Of a stretch of 64,000 bases of DNA, positions 21,812 to 32,012 are shown piece by piece; within the stretch, counting starts at the first letter, position 1, and every line of letters begins with the position of its first letter. The notes below the pieces were generated by a model. It was not told the origin of the DNA and did not search any database. It saw only the letters and a list, made by a program, of their open reading frames with translations. Made by a program: the position numbers and the translations under genes. Origin of the DNA: Favolaschia claudopus (lineage: Eukaryota; Basidiomycota; Agaricomycetes; Agaricales; Mycenaceae); the NCBI GenBank assembly GCA_037176885.1, contig JAWWNJ010000122.1, positions 1-64,000 of the forward strand, written 5' to 3'.

Positions 21812-22098
21812 GCGAAATCTCTCGAGGCGAAGGACCTTCTCAGCCGAAGGGTAAAGGACCGGATCCTCGCAATTGGGGCGAGGTTGATTGGTCGGACCAG
21901 TTCTCTGAAGCTGAGTTTGAAGCTCAACGCGCCGCGTTCGCTAATTTTGAAGAAATCAATCGAATTAAAAAGGAGCCTATTTCTACTCCTTCTGACTTAT
22001 TCCGGGATGGGACCGTGAATAATGTACCATCGGATAGTTCTTCTACTACCGTTGTAATTAATAAACCTGAATATAATTCTCCCCCGAATGAATCAGTG
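21812..22098 (+). pseudogene. Gypsy gag N-terminal segment
   Basis: In frame from a TGA at about 21812 the sequence reads KGKGPDPRNWGEVDWSDQFS, FEAQRAAFANFEEINRIKKE and a Ser/Thr-rich stretch to NESV. It then meets the inserted Harbinger-like element. If the insertion and one copy of CAGTG are removed, it continues without frame change into SGQTIISLSDEKLNLQKR at 26228. The initiator codon is lost at the head-to-head junction. Homology with the minus-strand copy is strongest at PRNWG and AQRAAF-NF-EI. Confidence 0.85.
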
Positions 22099-22766
22099 GG
22101 TGACTTCCCATAGTGGTAAATAAATGTTTTGGAATATCTGGGAATATCCGGAGGAGGGACCCCATCGGGCTCAGATCTCAAATTTCGTGTTATTATCCCG
22201 TTGTAAAGCTCTTTAAAGCTTAAATCTGAACGAGGGGTCTTGACCCCCCGTTCAAATTTAACACCCTCGAATAAACAACGAATAAACGGATTTGTCGAGC
22301 TTGCGCCCCATTGGGCGCTGTGTCACGTATGTCACACCAAGCTCTCCTCACCTCGCTCTCATGTTCTTCGCGACCGGTCCTCGGTGCGCTCATCGTTGCG
22401 CTCATTATCTCGGCGTCCTTGTGTGTCGGAGGACTCTACCCTGGATTTCCTGTGCCAGCGCAGTTTTTCAATGACGAAACACCCTGCTTCGTACAATGAT
22501 TTGCCTCAATCTTGGACGGAAACGCTCTGCACACCACAGATGAAAGCATACCAGGAGATACCAGGGCGACACTGGCAGCAACGACCCTCTCAAAACTCAA
22601 TCTAACCCTGCGACGCTCCATTGCTCCAATGGAAATCTCTCCACGACTCAAACAAACGCAGCAGGGTCGCACTCGTGCCGTTGACGGTCGCCAGTGCATT
22701 CAAAATTCGGACGCTCTTACCAGCTTTTGATGTCATCGAGTCTAAATTCGTGTTGTGCAGGGGACA

Positions 22767-22773
22767 GTATAAA
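22767..22773 (+). promoter_or_regulatory. TATA box of the Myb/SANT-like gene
   Basis: TATAAAA lies 95 bp upstream of ATG 22862 and is followed by a pyrimidine-rich leader, the usual layout of a fungal core promoter. Confidence 0.55.
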
Positions 22774-22861
22774 ATGGTGTGTTCCTTCCCTCAGCTTTCT
22801 TCGTTCGACCTCGTCGTTCATTCCGCTCTTTCAGTCTAATCTTCGCTCTCTCTCTCTAACC

Positions 22862-24430
22862 ATGTCTGATAACTCTTCCCCTCCCTTTACCCAACCCAAC
22901 ACCAACACCGAATACATGCATGAGCCCGACGGTCAACCGTGGTACCGCAATCCTGGTGGTCCATGGGCTCCGGTGATGATGACTCTGGGAGTACGTCTTT
23001 TACTCTGTTTTTTTTACGCACCATTGACCCATTTCAGTCTTCCGCCGCTCAGACGAACCAGCCTCTGCAGCCTGCCTTCCCGTTCAACGCAGTGTCGCAG
23101 GTACTCGATCTATCTTTCATCCTATCCCGTTGTACTTACATCTAGTATTAGCAGTCGTTCGACTTCCCTGCGGCGAACGTTGGTCCCATCGATCCCCGTC
23201 TTCAGTACTCCGCTCCAAGCAGTCTTCCTCGTCTTCCCCCACACGAAGCCGCCGCTGCTGTCCTTGGCAAACCGGCTACCAAGATCGCTGGTGTTCGCAC
23301 CAAGGAGAAGGGCAAGAAGCGCAAACGCACCCCCGACTCGGACGACGAGAGCGACGCTGGCCCCGCAGCAAAGCGCGCTCGTCCTGCCGGTCGTCCTGCC
23401 GGAGCCCCCAACTACAATAAAGTCGACAAGAAAGCCGTTCTTCGCCACGTTGAGAAAATCTTGCCGTTGGGAAGGAAGGATTGGAAAGAGGTCGCGGTGC
23501 TGTACAACGAGTGGGCCGATGAGAACGATCGGCCTCAGCTGGATGCAAAGTCTCTTGAGGAATGGTACAAGCGAGTGCGTATTTATCTCTTTAATTTATT
23601 TAATTCACTGCTGACGATCTAGTACTTAGCTCGTTCGCAAGAAGAAGCCCACTGGATCCGGTACCTGCCCTCCCAAAATCAAGGACGCCCATCGGATCGA
23701 GCGCTTGATCAACAGCCGCGCCGACACTCGCGAACTCTCCGATTCTGGGTCCGACATCGTCCTCTCCTCGGACGAAGATGTCGACACCTCCGGGAAACCC
23801 GCTATCCACACTGCAGTCGCCCAACGCGCGCCTTCCCCTGCCCCTGCCCCTCGTCGCTCCCGCATCAGTGCTCCAGACCTTGTCAATCAGCTTTCCAAAG
23901 CCTTCGATCCCAAGGCTGCTCGGGCTCGTGACGCGGAACGTGCTGAGCGGTCGTCTCAGACCACGCAGATCCTCACGCTCTCCCAGCAATACCAACAAGC
24001 CCAGGCCACCATCGAGTCCCTCCGCACTCAGGTGTCGACGATGCAGTCCCACATCAACGATGTGGAACGGGCTCGGGATCGAGCTGAGTGGAAGCTTGAG
24101 ATGTATCAGTCCGCCCCGCCTGTTGTCACTGCCCCACCTGTCGCCACTGCCTCTCGCAATCGTTCCGCTGTCTACAGGGAGAATCCCGACCTCATCCGTG
24201 TGGACGGCAAAGTCAGATGTGAGCGCATCTATGCCGATGGCGGTGCGACGACTCAATTCTTCTCAGACGCCAGCGACGACGAAGAGAAGGAGAATGTGGA
24301 TCCAAACTTCGACTCCAGCTTCCGCATTGATGACGACCACTTCCCCATTCATTCTGCGGACTCCTCCAACTCTGATCTCTACCCGTCTGCTGTTGACTCG
24401 TCGTCGTCGTCCGTAGTCGAAGGGGCTTGA
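22862..24430 (+). CDS. Myb/SANT-like accessory protein of the Harbinger-like element
   Basis: Four exons (22862-22990, 23038-23100, 23155-23574, 23630-24430) join in frame to 470 residues. A basic stretch, KEKGKKRKRTPDSDDES, precedes a Myb/SANT-like domain: LPLGRKDWKEVAVLYNEWA, SLEEWYKR, LVRKKKPTGSGTCPPKIKDA, with conserved Trp and the KKPTG-P signature of a fungal/oomycete family. A coiled coil follows around QTTQILTLSQQYQQAQATIE. The C-terminus is acidic and Ser-rich. In Harbinger systems a Myb-like partner binds the ends and helps transposase enter the nucleus; that role is inferred from family and context. It faces the transposase gene tail to tail. No frame break was seen. Confidence 0.8.
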
Positions 24431-24622
24431 AGATTGATGCGGTAGATTTCTGACTCAAATGTCCCTGCTTGCTATACACGCGCTATACATTGTCAACACT
24501 CCTTGCTTCTTACTTACCTTTACTTACACTCTCCTAATCGTTTGCTCTGTTACTTGTGTCACTCGTTTCCTTAGACCTCGCTACTTCAACTTGTTGTTGT
24601 GCCAATAAAAATCAACCCTCGT

Positions 24623-26106
24623 TCATTCGTAAATTGCTACATTGTGAAACCTTGCGACTCGATCTGAACGACGCTGTTCACCGAATAACATACTCTCAAA
24701 TCCACTCCATACGGCTTCCTCCTCGCGAGTCTGTTTCCACAACGGCATATAGACACTGCGGATCTGGTTGATACCCACCAACTCTGCGCGTACATTGTTC
24801 AGCCTGATACAAATTTCCAAAAGATCACCTCGCTCTTTCTGTCGGCCTATCTCCAGCGGAATGCGTAGCCGCCCAAACGAACCTTGCAAACCTCGCATGC
24901 CCCACTCCGCGGTTTGTCGATAGGAAAGCAGCTCCCTGTCGAACGCAACTTGTTCCTCAATCTCTTCTTTCGTACCTCGGATCTTTTGTCCTGTCTTAAT
25001 TGGAGCACGAATCTTTCCTTCAATCTCCTGAACGCCGCGCGGGAATGCCGTGTCCGCCACGAGATAAAATCCTTCCGGGGTCCGTGTGCGAAGCTTTTCG
25101 TAGATTGGCCGAGCTACACGCGAGTCGTGCCAGCTGCCAGGTGCATTCGTCTGAGCAGTGATGACAGTGCCTATCTCGACGAATGGAGTTGAATAATTCA
25201 GACTCAGAGCTTCAAGTGGGACGAACCTTTCGGCGAAAAAACAAGAACAAAGCTAATGAAATGCTCACAAAGCCAGCCATTGTATGTCGCATTCTCAATT
25301 CCAGGATCTGCCGATGTTTGGCACGGCAAATTGAGCCCGTCTATACTGGCAAAGGCGCCGGTAAGGCGCGGGTGACGTTCTGTGATCAGATCATTGTACT
25401 CCTCGTATTCGTGAAGATGTTGGGGCCATTTGATCCTTGCGGCAGGCATGCCGCGAAGGGCAAAGAGGAGAAGTTCAAGTCCGAAAGTGATGTAGCGAGA
25501 AATTGTGGTGGGAATGCACGCGAATATTTGCTGGAGACTAATCTCCCGCATCGTTGAGTTCAGGTAATGCAGTACAAGACCTAGCGCGCCAGGAGCGTCA
25601 AGAGAGCGACCGGACGGTCGTGTTTTCCCCGTACTTGACGCGTCTGGGCGCCTGATTGGTGTTGTGTCCCATGCATCACCAAAACCCGCCTCAAGAATGG
25701 CGTCAAAGGTCGCGACATCAAAACCCATTGTGGTGATGTACGCGCGGTCATTCCATGTACGGTACAGAACCTGCCAAGCAGTGGCGCCGCGCGGATTCCG
25801 TAGCAGTTGAGCGCGACAAAGATATAACCTGCTAGGGCGTCTTCGCTCCGTTCGCAGTCGGTGGGCCTCGATTGCCCCAATGGTTATTATGGCGAGTGTG
25901 GAGCCTAGTAGAAGCTGTTGCTCGTGGTCCAATGCGTCGTCCTCCATGTCTTCGAGCTCTTGCATGCAGAAAAACGCGTCGATGTCCATGTGTGCTGCAA
26001 GCGGGACGCGTTTGTTGAAGCCAAGAGCGTGTTGTGTGGTGTTCTTTGGTGTATCATGCATAAAGCCTGAGAGGAATAATATACGATGAAAACAATGTAA
26101 ATTCAC
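24623..26106 (-). CDS. DDE transposase of the PIF/Harbinger type
   Basis: Minus strand, two exons split by a 56-bp intron (25171-25226). Exon 1 includes MDIDAFFCMQELEDM, LYRTWNDRAYITTMGF and a helix-turn-helix-like segment (REISLQQIFACIPTTISRYI). The DDE signature is readable in order: ASIDGLNLP (first Asp), ATYNGWLCEH, then after the intron APGSWHDSRVARPIYEKL, VADTAFPRG (second Asp) and RQTAEWGMRGLQGSFGRL (Glu). This matches the DDE_Tnp_4 family. The first ATG of the longest frame is uncertain: residues from MDIDAFF onward (about 25992) are a good alternative start. The triad looks intact and no stop was seen, so the element may still be active or recent. Confidence 0.85.
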
Positions 26107-26227
26107 GGAAAAGTCTTATGGGAACGGCGGCAGATAGAATTTAAGAGCAAGTACAAGATGCCGTCATTGGTGGCACCCTAAAAATATTCCACCGAAATAA
26201 AATACCACTATGGGAAGTCAACCAGTG

Positions 26228-27778
26228 TCTGGCCAGACCATTATTTCGCTATCAGACGAGAAATTGAACCTTCAGAAACGCTTGAAGGCCATTAAACTTG
26301 AGGAGAAACGTCAGAAAGACGTTGAAATAGCGGAAGCGAAACGCACCGCTAAGTTGCTTAAGAAAAAGCATGCTAAACAGGTTAAGAACCGCGCTAAGGA
26401 AGCGGTTGAGGCGAGCATTGAGCGGGAAATTCGCACCAAAAGTACTGGTAAAAGCGAACAGAAACGCTCGAATTCCCCTCCTGCTAGACCCCTTGTAGGC
26501 GGAACGTTTATTGACAAAGTTATTCGCGAGGCTGCCGCTCGGAATTCCTCCCCACCTTCGTCAAGCTCGAGCTCGAGTTCATCCAGCTCGAGGTCCTCGA
26601 GCTCCCGCTCAGATTCCTCCGAGGAAGATTCCTCTGACTCGGACGACGAGTCGAGCAGCTCGGATAGTTCTTCCAGCTCTGACGAGAGTGGTACCGACTC
26701 TGGAAAGTCTGTGAAACGGAGTCATCACAAATCTCGTTCCTGTAAACACAAGGGAAAACGTAGCCATTCTCGCAAGTCGCGGAAATCTAGTAAATTGCGA
26801 CGCGCGAAAGGCTCACGTAGGATGAGATCAAAATCTCAACGGGTTTCTAAAATGAGTTTGAAGCCTATCCCACCTACCAAATACAATGGATCAGTTGATC
26901 CTTATGCATATTTCCGGTTTGTTCGTGAAAGCACAAACTACGTTACCATGGGTAAAGTCCCTAAAGAAGATCAAATTTTCATTATCAGCTATTTTATGAC
27001 CGGAACGGCTGGAGACTTTTACCAACGCAAAGTTGTTAAATATGAGAATCTTGGACTCTAACCAAGTTTTTCACCGAACTTTTGAACTACTGCTTCCCTA
27101 AAGATTTTAGGTTGAAACAGCGTACAAAATTGAACGGACTTTTCCAAGGTTCTAAATCAGTAACTGAACACATCGCTGAATACGAACAGTTACATACTAT
27201 GATTGGTTTACCAGATGACCAGGAGAAAGTCACCCGTCTCTGGTTAACCTTGCGCAAGGACATCAAGAAGGAGATGTCCCGCCAAAAGCTTGATCCTGAG
27301 GTTTCAAGTTGGGACGACGTTGTTGTTGAAGCCGAGCATGCTGAAAAATTGCTTGGTAATTATAGACCTGAGGATGATAAGCCGAAGGCCAGCGCGAGCA
27401 AACCTTCTCACTCGTCATCCAAGAACCCTAATCGTGGGCGTGGTGGTCGCTTTTTCAAGAAGCCGACAATTCAATCTTCTTCCAAACGAACCTTCGATAA
27501 CCGTAAAATGTCGACTCAACGTCGTAACGAATTAATGGCCGCTGGCATGTGCTTAAATTGCGCAGAACCAAGCCATATGGCTCGTAATTGTCCTAAATTA
27601 ACGAGTATGAATTCAAACCAAAAAGGAAAACCTCCAGGTTTTGGAGCACACGCAGCGCGAATGCGTACTGCGAACGAATCAGCACTCTCAGCAACCACTG
27701 AGGTGTTGGAAACCTTACCCGTTGGGTCTGCGAGTTTCCGTATGGAAGCTGAGGAGGGCGGGAACCAGGATTTAAATA
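26228..27778 (+). pseudogene. Gypsy gag, main part with CCHC zinc knuckle
   Basis: Continues the gag started at 21812. A Lys-rich coiled coil (RLKAIKLEEKRQKDVEIAEA) leads into a Ser/Asp-rich and Arg/Lys-rich middle. The capsid-like region begins MSLKPIPPTKYNGSVDPYAY. A one-base shift at about 27059 separates KYENLGL from TKFFTELLNYCFPKDF. The capsid region goes on through EHIAEYEQLHTMIGLPDDQE and SRQKLDPEVSSWDDV. The knuckle is CLNCAEPSHMARNC near 27550, followed by KGKPPGFGAHAAR. The frame is then cut by the 475-bp MITE after GGNQDLN. Gag would package the element RNA; with the shift it cannot be made whole. Confidence 0.85.
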
Positions 27779-28253
27779 CAGTCGTCACTGTCATAACCCA
27801 TAGCCCTCGGGATACACCTCAGGGTATGGGTTATCACAGTGTATGGCTTTCAAAGGTGATCAGAGGCAGTGTTAGGTCACGTTTTCCGTGAGATATTACT
27901 ATATATGGGGCGCGGGAACACTTACCTCATCTATGATCGTGCGTGACCAGGTGCATGAACAGTGGTAAAATGGCCCATCAACTCGGATTTGGCGTAAATA
28001 TGGGTGATTTCGGTGCATCTTACAACTTTGCAGGTAAAATCAAGGTAAAATCATCCCAAACCATGCCGGTTGAAGGGCCCGATATAGAAATTTCATGGGT
28101 TATGACCTTCGCAGAAGGTATGGATTATGGGGTATGAGAGAGTTATGGGTTATGGCCTCCATTTCACTGCAAACCAACTTGGTGGGGCCAAAAAAGTATG
28201 GGTTACAGCAGAGTATGAGTTATCAGAGGTATGGGTTAGGACAGTGACGACTG
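27779..28253. mobile_element. 475-bp TA-flanked MITE inside the Gypsy frame
   Basis: Left end CAGTCGTCACTGTCATAACC and inverted right end CAGTCGTCACTGTCCTAACC, with TA on both sides (27777-27778 and 28254-28255). The interior is full of TATGGGTTA words. Removing it plus one TA joins GGNQDLN to ILETVNSHPE in the same frame. TA duplication and CAGT termini fit Tc1/mariner-derived MITEs. Confidence 0.9.
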
Positions 28254-28255
28254 TA

Positions 28256-29762
28256 TTTTGGAAACTGTCAACTCTCACCCGGAAAAACCGCGACCTATCG
28301 GCGATTTGGTGGCTCGATTCGTTCGCATTGTACTGCAGAAAGCTCAACCTTACCCTGGAGACGAAGAGGTTCAAGAAGAATCTCGATTCCAAGTGTACGA
28401 GACGTCGGAAACTGAGTATGTTGTCATTGACAATTCAACCATGGAGGATGTGATCTTACCAATGGAATTCTTGTTTGACGAAGATTTCAAGATAGGTCTC
28501 TGGTATGCTATTGAGCGCCAGATTGCCATAGGACTTGATCCTGATGATGTTGAATGGGAAGACCGCTACACTGCGGAAACCGACGACATGTTCGCAACAA
28601 TGGCAACATTCATTTTGCAGGACGTTGATCAAGAAATTAATACTCCTTTAATCAAGGATAATAAGATTCGGGTGGACTCTCTCAACGAAGACTCTTACCT
28701 TGTAACCAGTTTATTCCGAAGCATTGAACCGCAAATTCTTCCCAAAGAATTTCTGCAAAGCCGGGACTTTGATCTCTCGGTCTGGTACCTTGCGGATTTA
28801 CCATCCTATTCGGACTCAGAAATATCCAGTTTGTCTGGATATGAGCTTAGTGAGTCGGAAGACGAGTTTGCCGACTTACCTGAATTATTCGAGGCGAGTG
28901 ATTCAGAATACGAGTTGGATTCGGACTCGGATGATGGGGACCTTGATCTCCCTCGTTGCTTCAGAATTCCTGGATTTAGCGATGAATCTGAAAGTCGGAT
29001 ATGCCAGAGTTAATGTCAGTTAGCGACTCCGACTCTGAAATTGATGAGTTTGATGGCTTTGATGATGAAGAAGACGAACCTGAGTTTTACTCAGCATTGA
29101 GACCTTCAGGGAATCTGGGAGAAACGCTGGATGATCGTCTGAATCTCCTTTGTGAGGTCCTAGACTTACAGGATATTCCATCATCAAATTCGGAAAATAA
29201 ACGACTTCGAACCGATCGCATTGGTGATCTTGTAGCGGAGGGCGCATGTGCCGTCCTTGAATTTCTCCAGCCTTATCCAGGCGATGAACTTGTTGAAATA
29301 GACAGACCTTGTCGGGATGAACGTCGTTTTTATCTCGATCAAGTTGTAGATATGCAATGGACCGTCTGGGATGAATATTTCCATGAGATCACGATAGTTC
29401 CCAAAGGTCAATTATTTGACGAAGAATTCGAAATCGCGGCGTGGTACGCCAGTGAGCGGTTGTATCAACTTGAAAGGGAAGCCGAACCCCCTCGTCCACT
29501 TCATCCAGTGCCAATCGATGATTTACTCTGTAACGGAGCAAATCAATATTTGAATGAACGGGTCGAAAAATACCCTGAACTTTCAACTTACCATGTTCGC
29601 AAGAAATATCCTGGATTGTATATTGTCTCGGGAGCGAACAAACGAGGTTGTCGCTGGCAGTTGGACCTGCCGGAGAACTATTTGATGAACTGGAGGTTCA
29701 ACCTCGTTAATTGGATCCGCCGAAAGCGCGGTAAAATTGAACGTGAAGAAAGTATTCGTTGA
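28256..29762 (+). pseudogene. Gypsy linker region: four tandem related domains between gag and protease
   Basis: Two long frames (to 29013, then from 29001), joined across a one- or two-base slip near 28997, encode about 490 residues. Four segments share one pattern. Each starts with I-G/D-D-L-like residues and ends with a Phe, an aliphatic-rich stretch and Trp: PIGDLVARFV to FKIGLWYAIER; DDMFATMATFI to FDLSVWYLADL; RIGDLVAEGA to FEIAAWYASER; PIDDLLCNGA to FNLVNWIRRKR. Copies 1 and 3 also share QPYPGDE. Acidic linkers separate the pairs. The frame ends in a TGA at 29760-29762 but continues in the same frame into the protease. I know no function; position suggests a structural or processing role. 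Confidence 0.7.
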
Positions 29763-32012
29763 AATACGTTTGATACGGAAGATGGCTTCGGCTATCTGTA
29801 TCTTCTCTTTGAGACAGCATATTCAGAACAAGAAATCCGGTTGTTTGAAGTAATTCAATCAATTGAAATTGAACGCGATACAATCGAAGTTGAACTCGGT
29901 AGACCAAGTGCGCTACCTAAATTATCATACTTGTTGAAATTGCTTGCCGATGTTCAATTCCAAGACGCGTTGGAATCGCCTATTCTATACTGTGGAGGAA
30001 TTCAGGTCCCTGCGGATCAAGTAAATGGAATTTCGCGTACCGCATGCATGCCTCGAGTCCCTGACAAAATTGTCGCAAAGCCGTTGATTATTGTAGTTCA
30101 TGTCAACGGGCACCCAGCGCGTGCACTCGTTGACTCGGGGTCACTCGGGGATCTGATCTCGACCTCTTTGGCAGATCAGCTTCAGTTGAAACGACGGGAA
30201 TTGGACGAACCAATTGTCCTTCAACTAGCCGTTCAAGGATCTAGGTCCAAAATTAATCACTCGGTTGAAGTTAACTTCAAGTATCAAGACATTAATTGTC
30301 CACGAACTTTCTACCTCGCCAACGTGAGTGGTTACGACTTGATTCTTGGGACATCGTGGCTGTTTCAACATCAAGTTAATATTGGGCTCAACCCCGCTCG
30401 AGTTTGTGTTGGAAGCGCGAAATGCTTACCTATTTCCGGTGTCGCAACTGCGAATAATTTGGTCCAATCGGCTCGAGACGAGCTGATAGAATATGCAAAG
30501 CCGATCTGTAAGAAGGCGGCCGAAACACCTCTGCCGCCTTTGCGTGCAATTAACCACACTATTCCTCTGATCGATGAAAAGAAGATCCTACCGTGGAGAC
30601 CGTCTCGGTGTCCCGAGGCTCTTCGTCCGCAATGGGATGAGAAACGCCGGAATTATTTGAAAACTGGGTGCTGGAAAGTGACCAGCTCGGGGAATACTGT
30701 TCCCATGCTATTAATTCCAAAAGCAAAAACAAACCCGCCGAAGCTACGCACCGTTGTTGATTTGCGAGCCCGCAATAAGAACACCCACAAATTGTCGTCT
30801 CCACTTCCGGACATGGAAGGTATTTTGCGCCGAGTTGCTCGGTGTAAATATCGGTCTCTAATTGACGGACAGGATGCCTATGAGCAAATTCGGATTATTC
30901 CCGAGCATGTTGACCGTACCACGGCAACTACTCCTGATGGGAATATGGTCAGTCTGGTAATCCAGATAGGCGATTGTAATGCGCCGGCAACGTACCAATC
31001 TTTAATGAACTATCTATTTTCGGATTTCATTGGGAGATTTATGGATGTATATCTTGACGATATCATCATCTACTCGGAATCGTTAGACGAGCACATCAAG
31101 CATGTCAAAGCAATTATTGACATCTTAAAACGCGAGACACTGTACCTAAGCGAGCATAAACTTCAATTTCTGAAGCACGAAAAGAAGGTTCTTGGTCGGA
31201 TTGTCGATGATGATGGCATCCAAATGGATCCTGATAAAGTCGACAGTGTCTTGAACTGGAAAACTCCAACTAACAGGGACTTACTTCGTGCGTTTCTGGG
31301 ATCAATCGGATATCTCGCCGATGATCTGGCTCGTATTCGCGAGCCAATGGGTATTCTCCATGGTTTAACTGGAGACACTGTGCCGTTTCGCTGGGGTTAC
31401 ACTCAGCAACGGGCTTTTGAAGACTGCAAGAAGATTATTCAGCAGTCTCGCGAGCATCGTCGTATTCCGTTGAAATACGGACCGGATGCGGACCCTTCAT
31501 TTCTCGTGACTGACGGATCGAGTTCTGCTATTGCTGGAGTTGTTAGCCAGGGTGCTGATTGGAAATCAGCGAAAGTTGCCGCATTTTTCAGTGCAAAACT
31601 CAACTCGGCGCAGCAAAACTATCCTGTGCATGAGATTGAGATGTTAGCAGGTATGCTAAGGCATCGTGACATACTGCAAGGGTTCCATTTTAAATGGATA
31701 ACAGACCACAAGGGTCTCATTCACTTCATGAATCAGAAGAACTTGTCGGGACGACAAGCCCGGTGGATGGAAAAAATCTCTGAATTTGATTTCGAGGTTG
31801 TATATGTTCCTGGAACAGAAAATGTTCTGGCGGACGCATTATCTCGCATCTACTCGAACGAGGCACCCGGAACTTTTCGCGCGAGGAGCGAATACACGTA
31901 CCATGATGTCGTCGACAATGATGCACTCAATATTAACTCCATTTCCATGTTGTTTCCATGCCGGTTTTTGCGGGTTCTGAAGCGAAAGCGATGGCAAGCG
32001 ACCGTGTATTGA
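29763..32012 (+). pseudogene. Gypsy protease-reverse transcriptase-RNase H
   Basis: Directly in frame after the TGA, NTFDTEDGFG leads to an aspartic protease with ALVDSGSLGDLIS near 30132 and the second loop DLILGTSW near 30350. RT motifs follow: PMLLIPKAK, LRTVVDLRARN, SLIDGQDAYEQI, NAPATYQSLMN and the catalytic VYLDDIIIYSES near 31050. RNase H has FLVTDGSSSAIAGVV, HEIEMLAGMLRH, WITDHKGL and VPGTENVLADALSR. All catalytic Asp residues are present. The frame runs into an unrelated tail after NINSISM at about 31955, where the correct frame passes to the integrase ORF. The protein would copy element RNA to DNA, but the upstream TGA and shifts stop full-length synthesis. Confidence 0.9.

Larger units (their letters stand above)
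22099..26222. mobile_element. 4.1-kb PIF/Harbinger-like DNA transposon inserted in Gypsy gag
   Basis: The left end GGTGACTTCCCATAGTGGTA and the inverted right end GTTGACTTCCCATAGTGGTA agree at 19 of 20 bases; weaker matching continues past GGAATAT. CAGTG flanks both ends (22094-22098 and 26223-26227). Inside are a Myb/SANT-like gene on plus and a DDE transposase on minus, convergent with 192 bp between stops. A near-palindrome around GAACGRGGGGTC lies at 22226-22262. PIF/Harbinger elements usually duplicate 3 bp, so the 5-bp match is either a longer duplication or 3 bp plus chance. Confidence 0.9.

Noticed and set aside
26160..26210. Gypsy primer-binding site TTGGTGGCACC upstream of gag
   Set aside because: The stretch lies inside the right terminal region of the Harbinger-like element, so it is not part of the retrotransposon.
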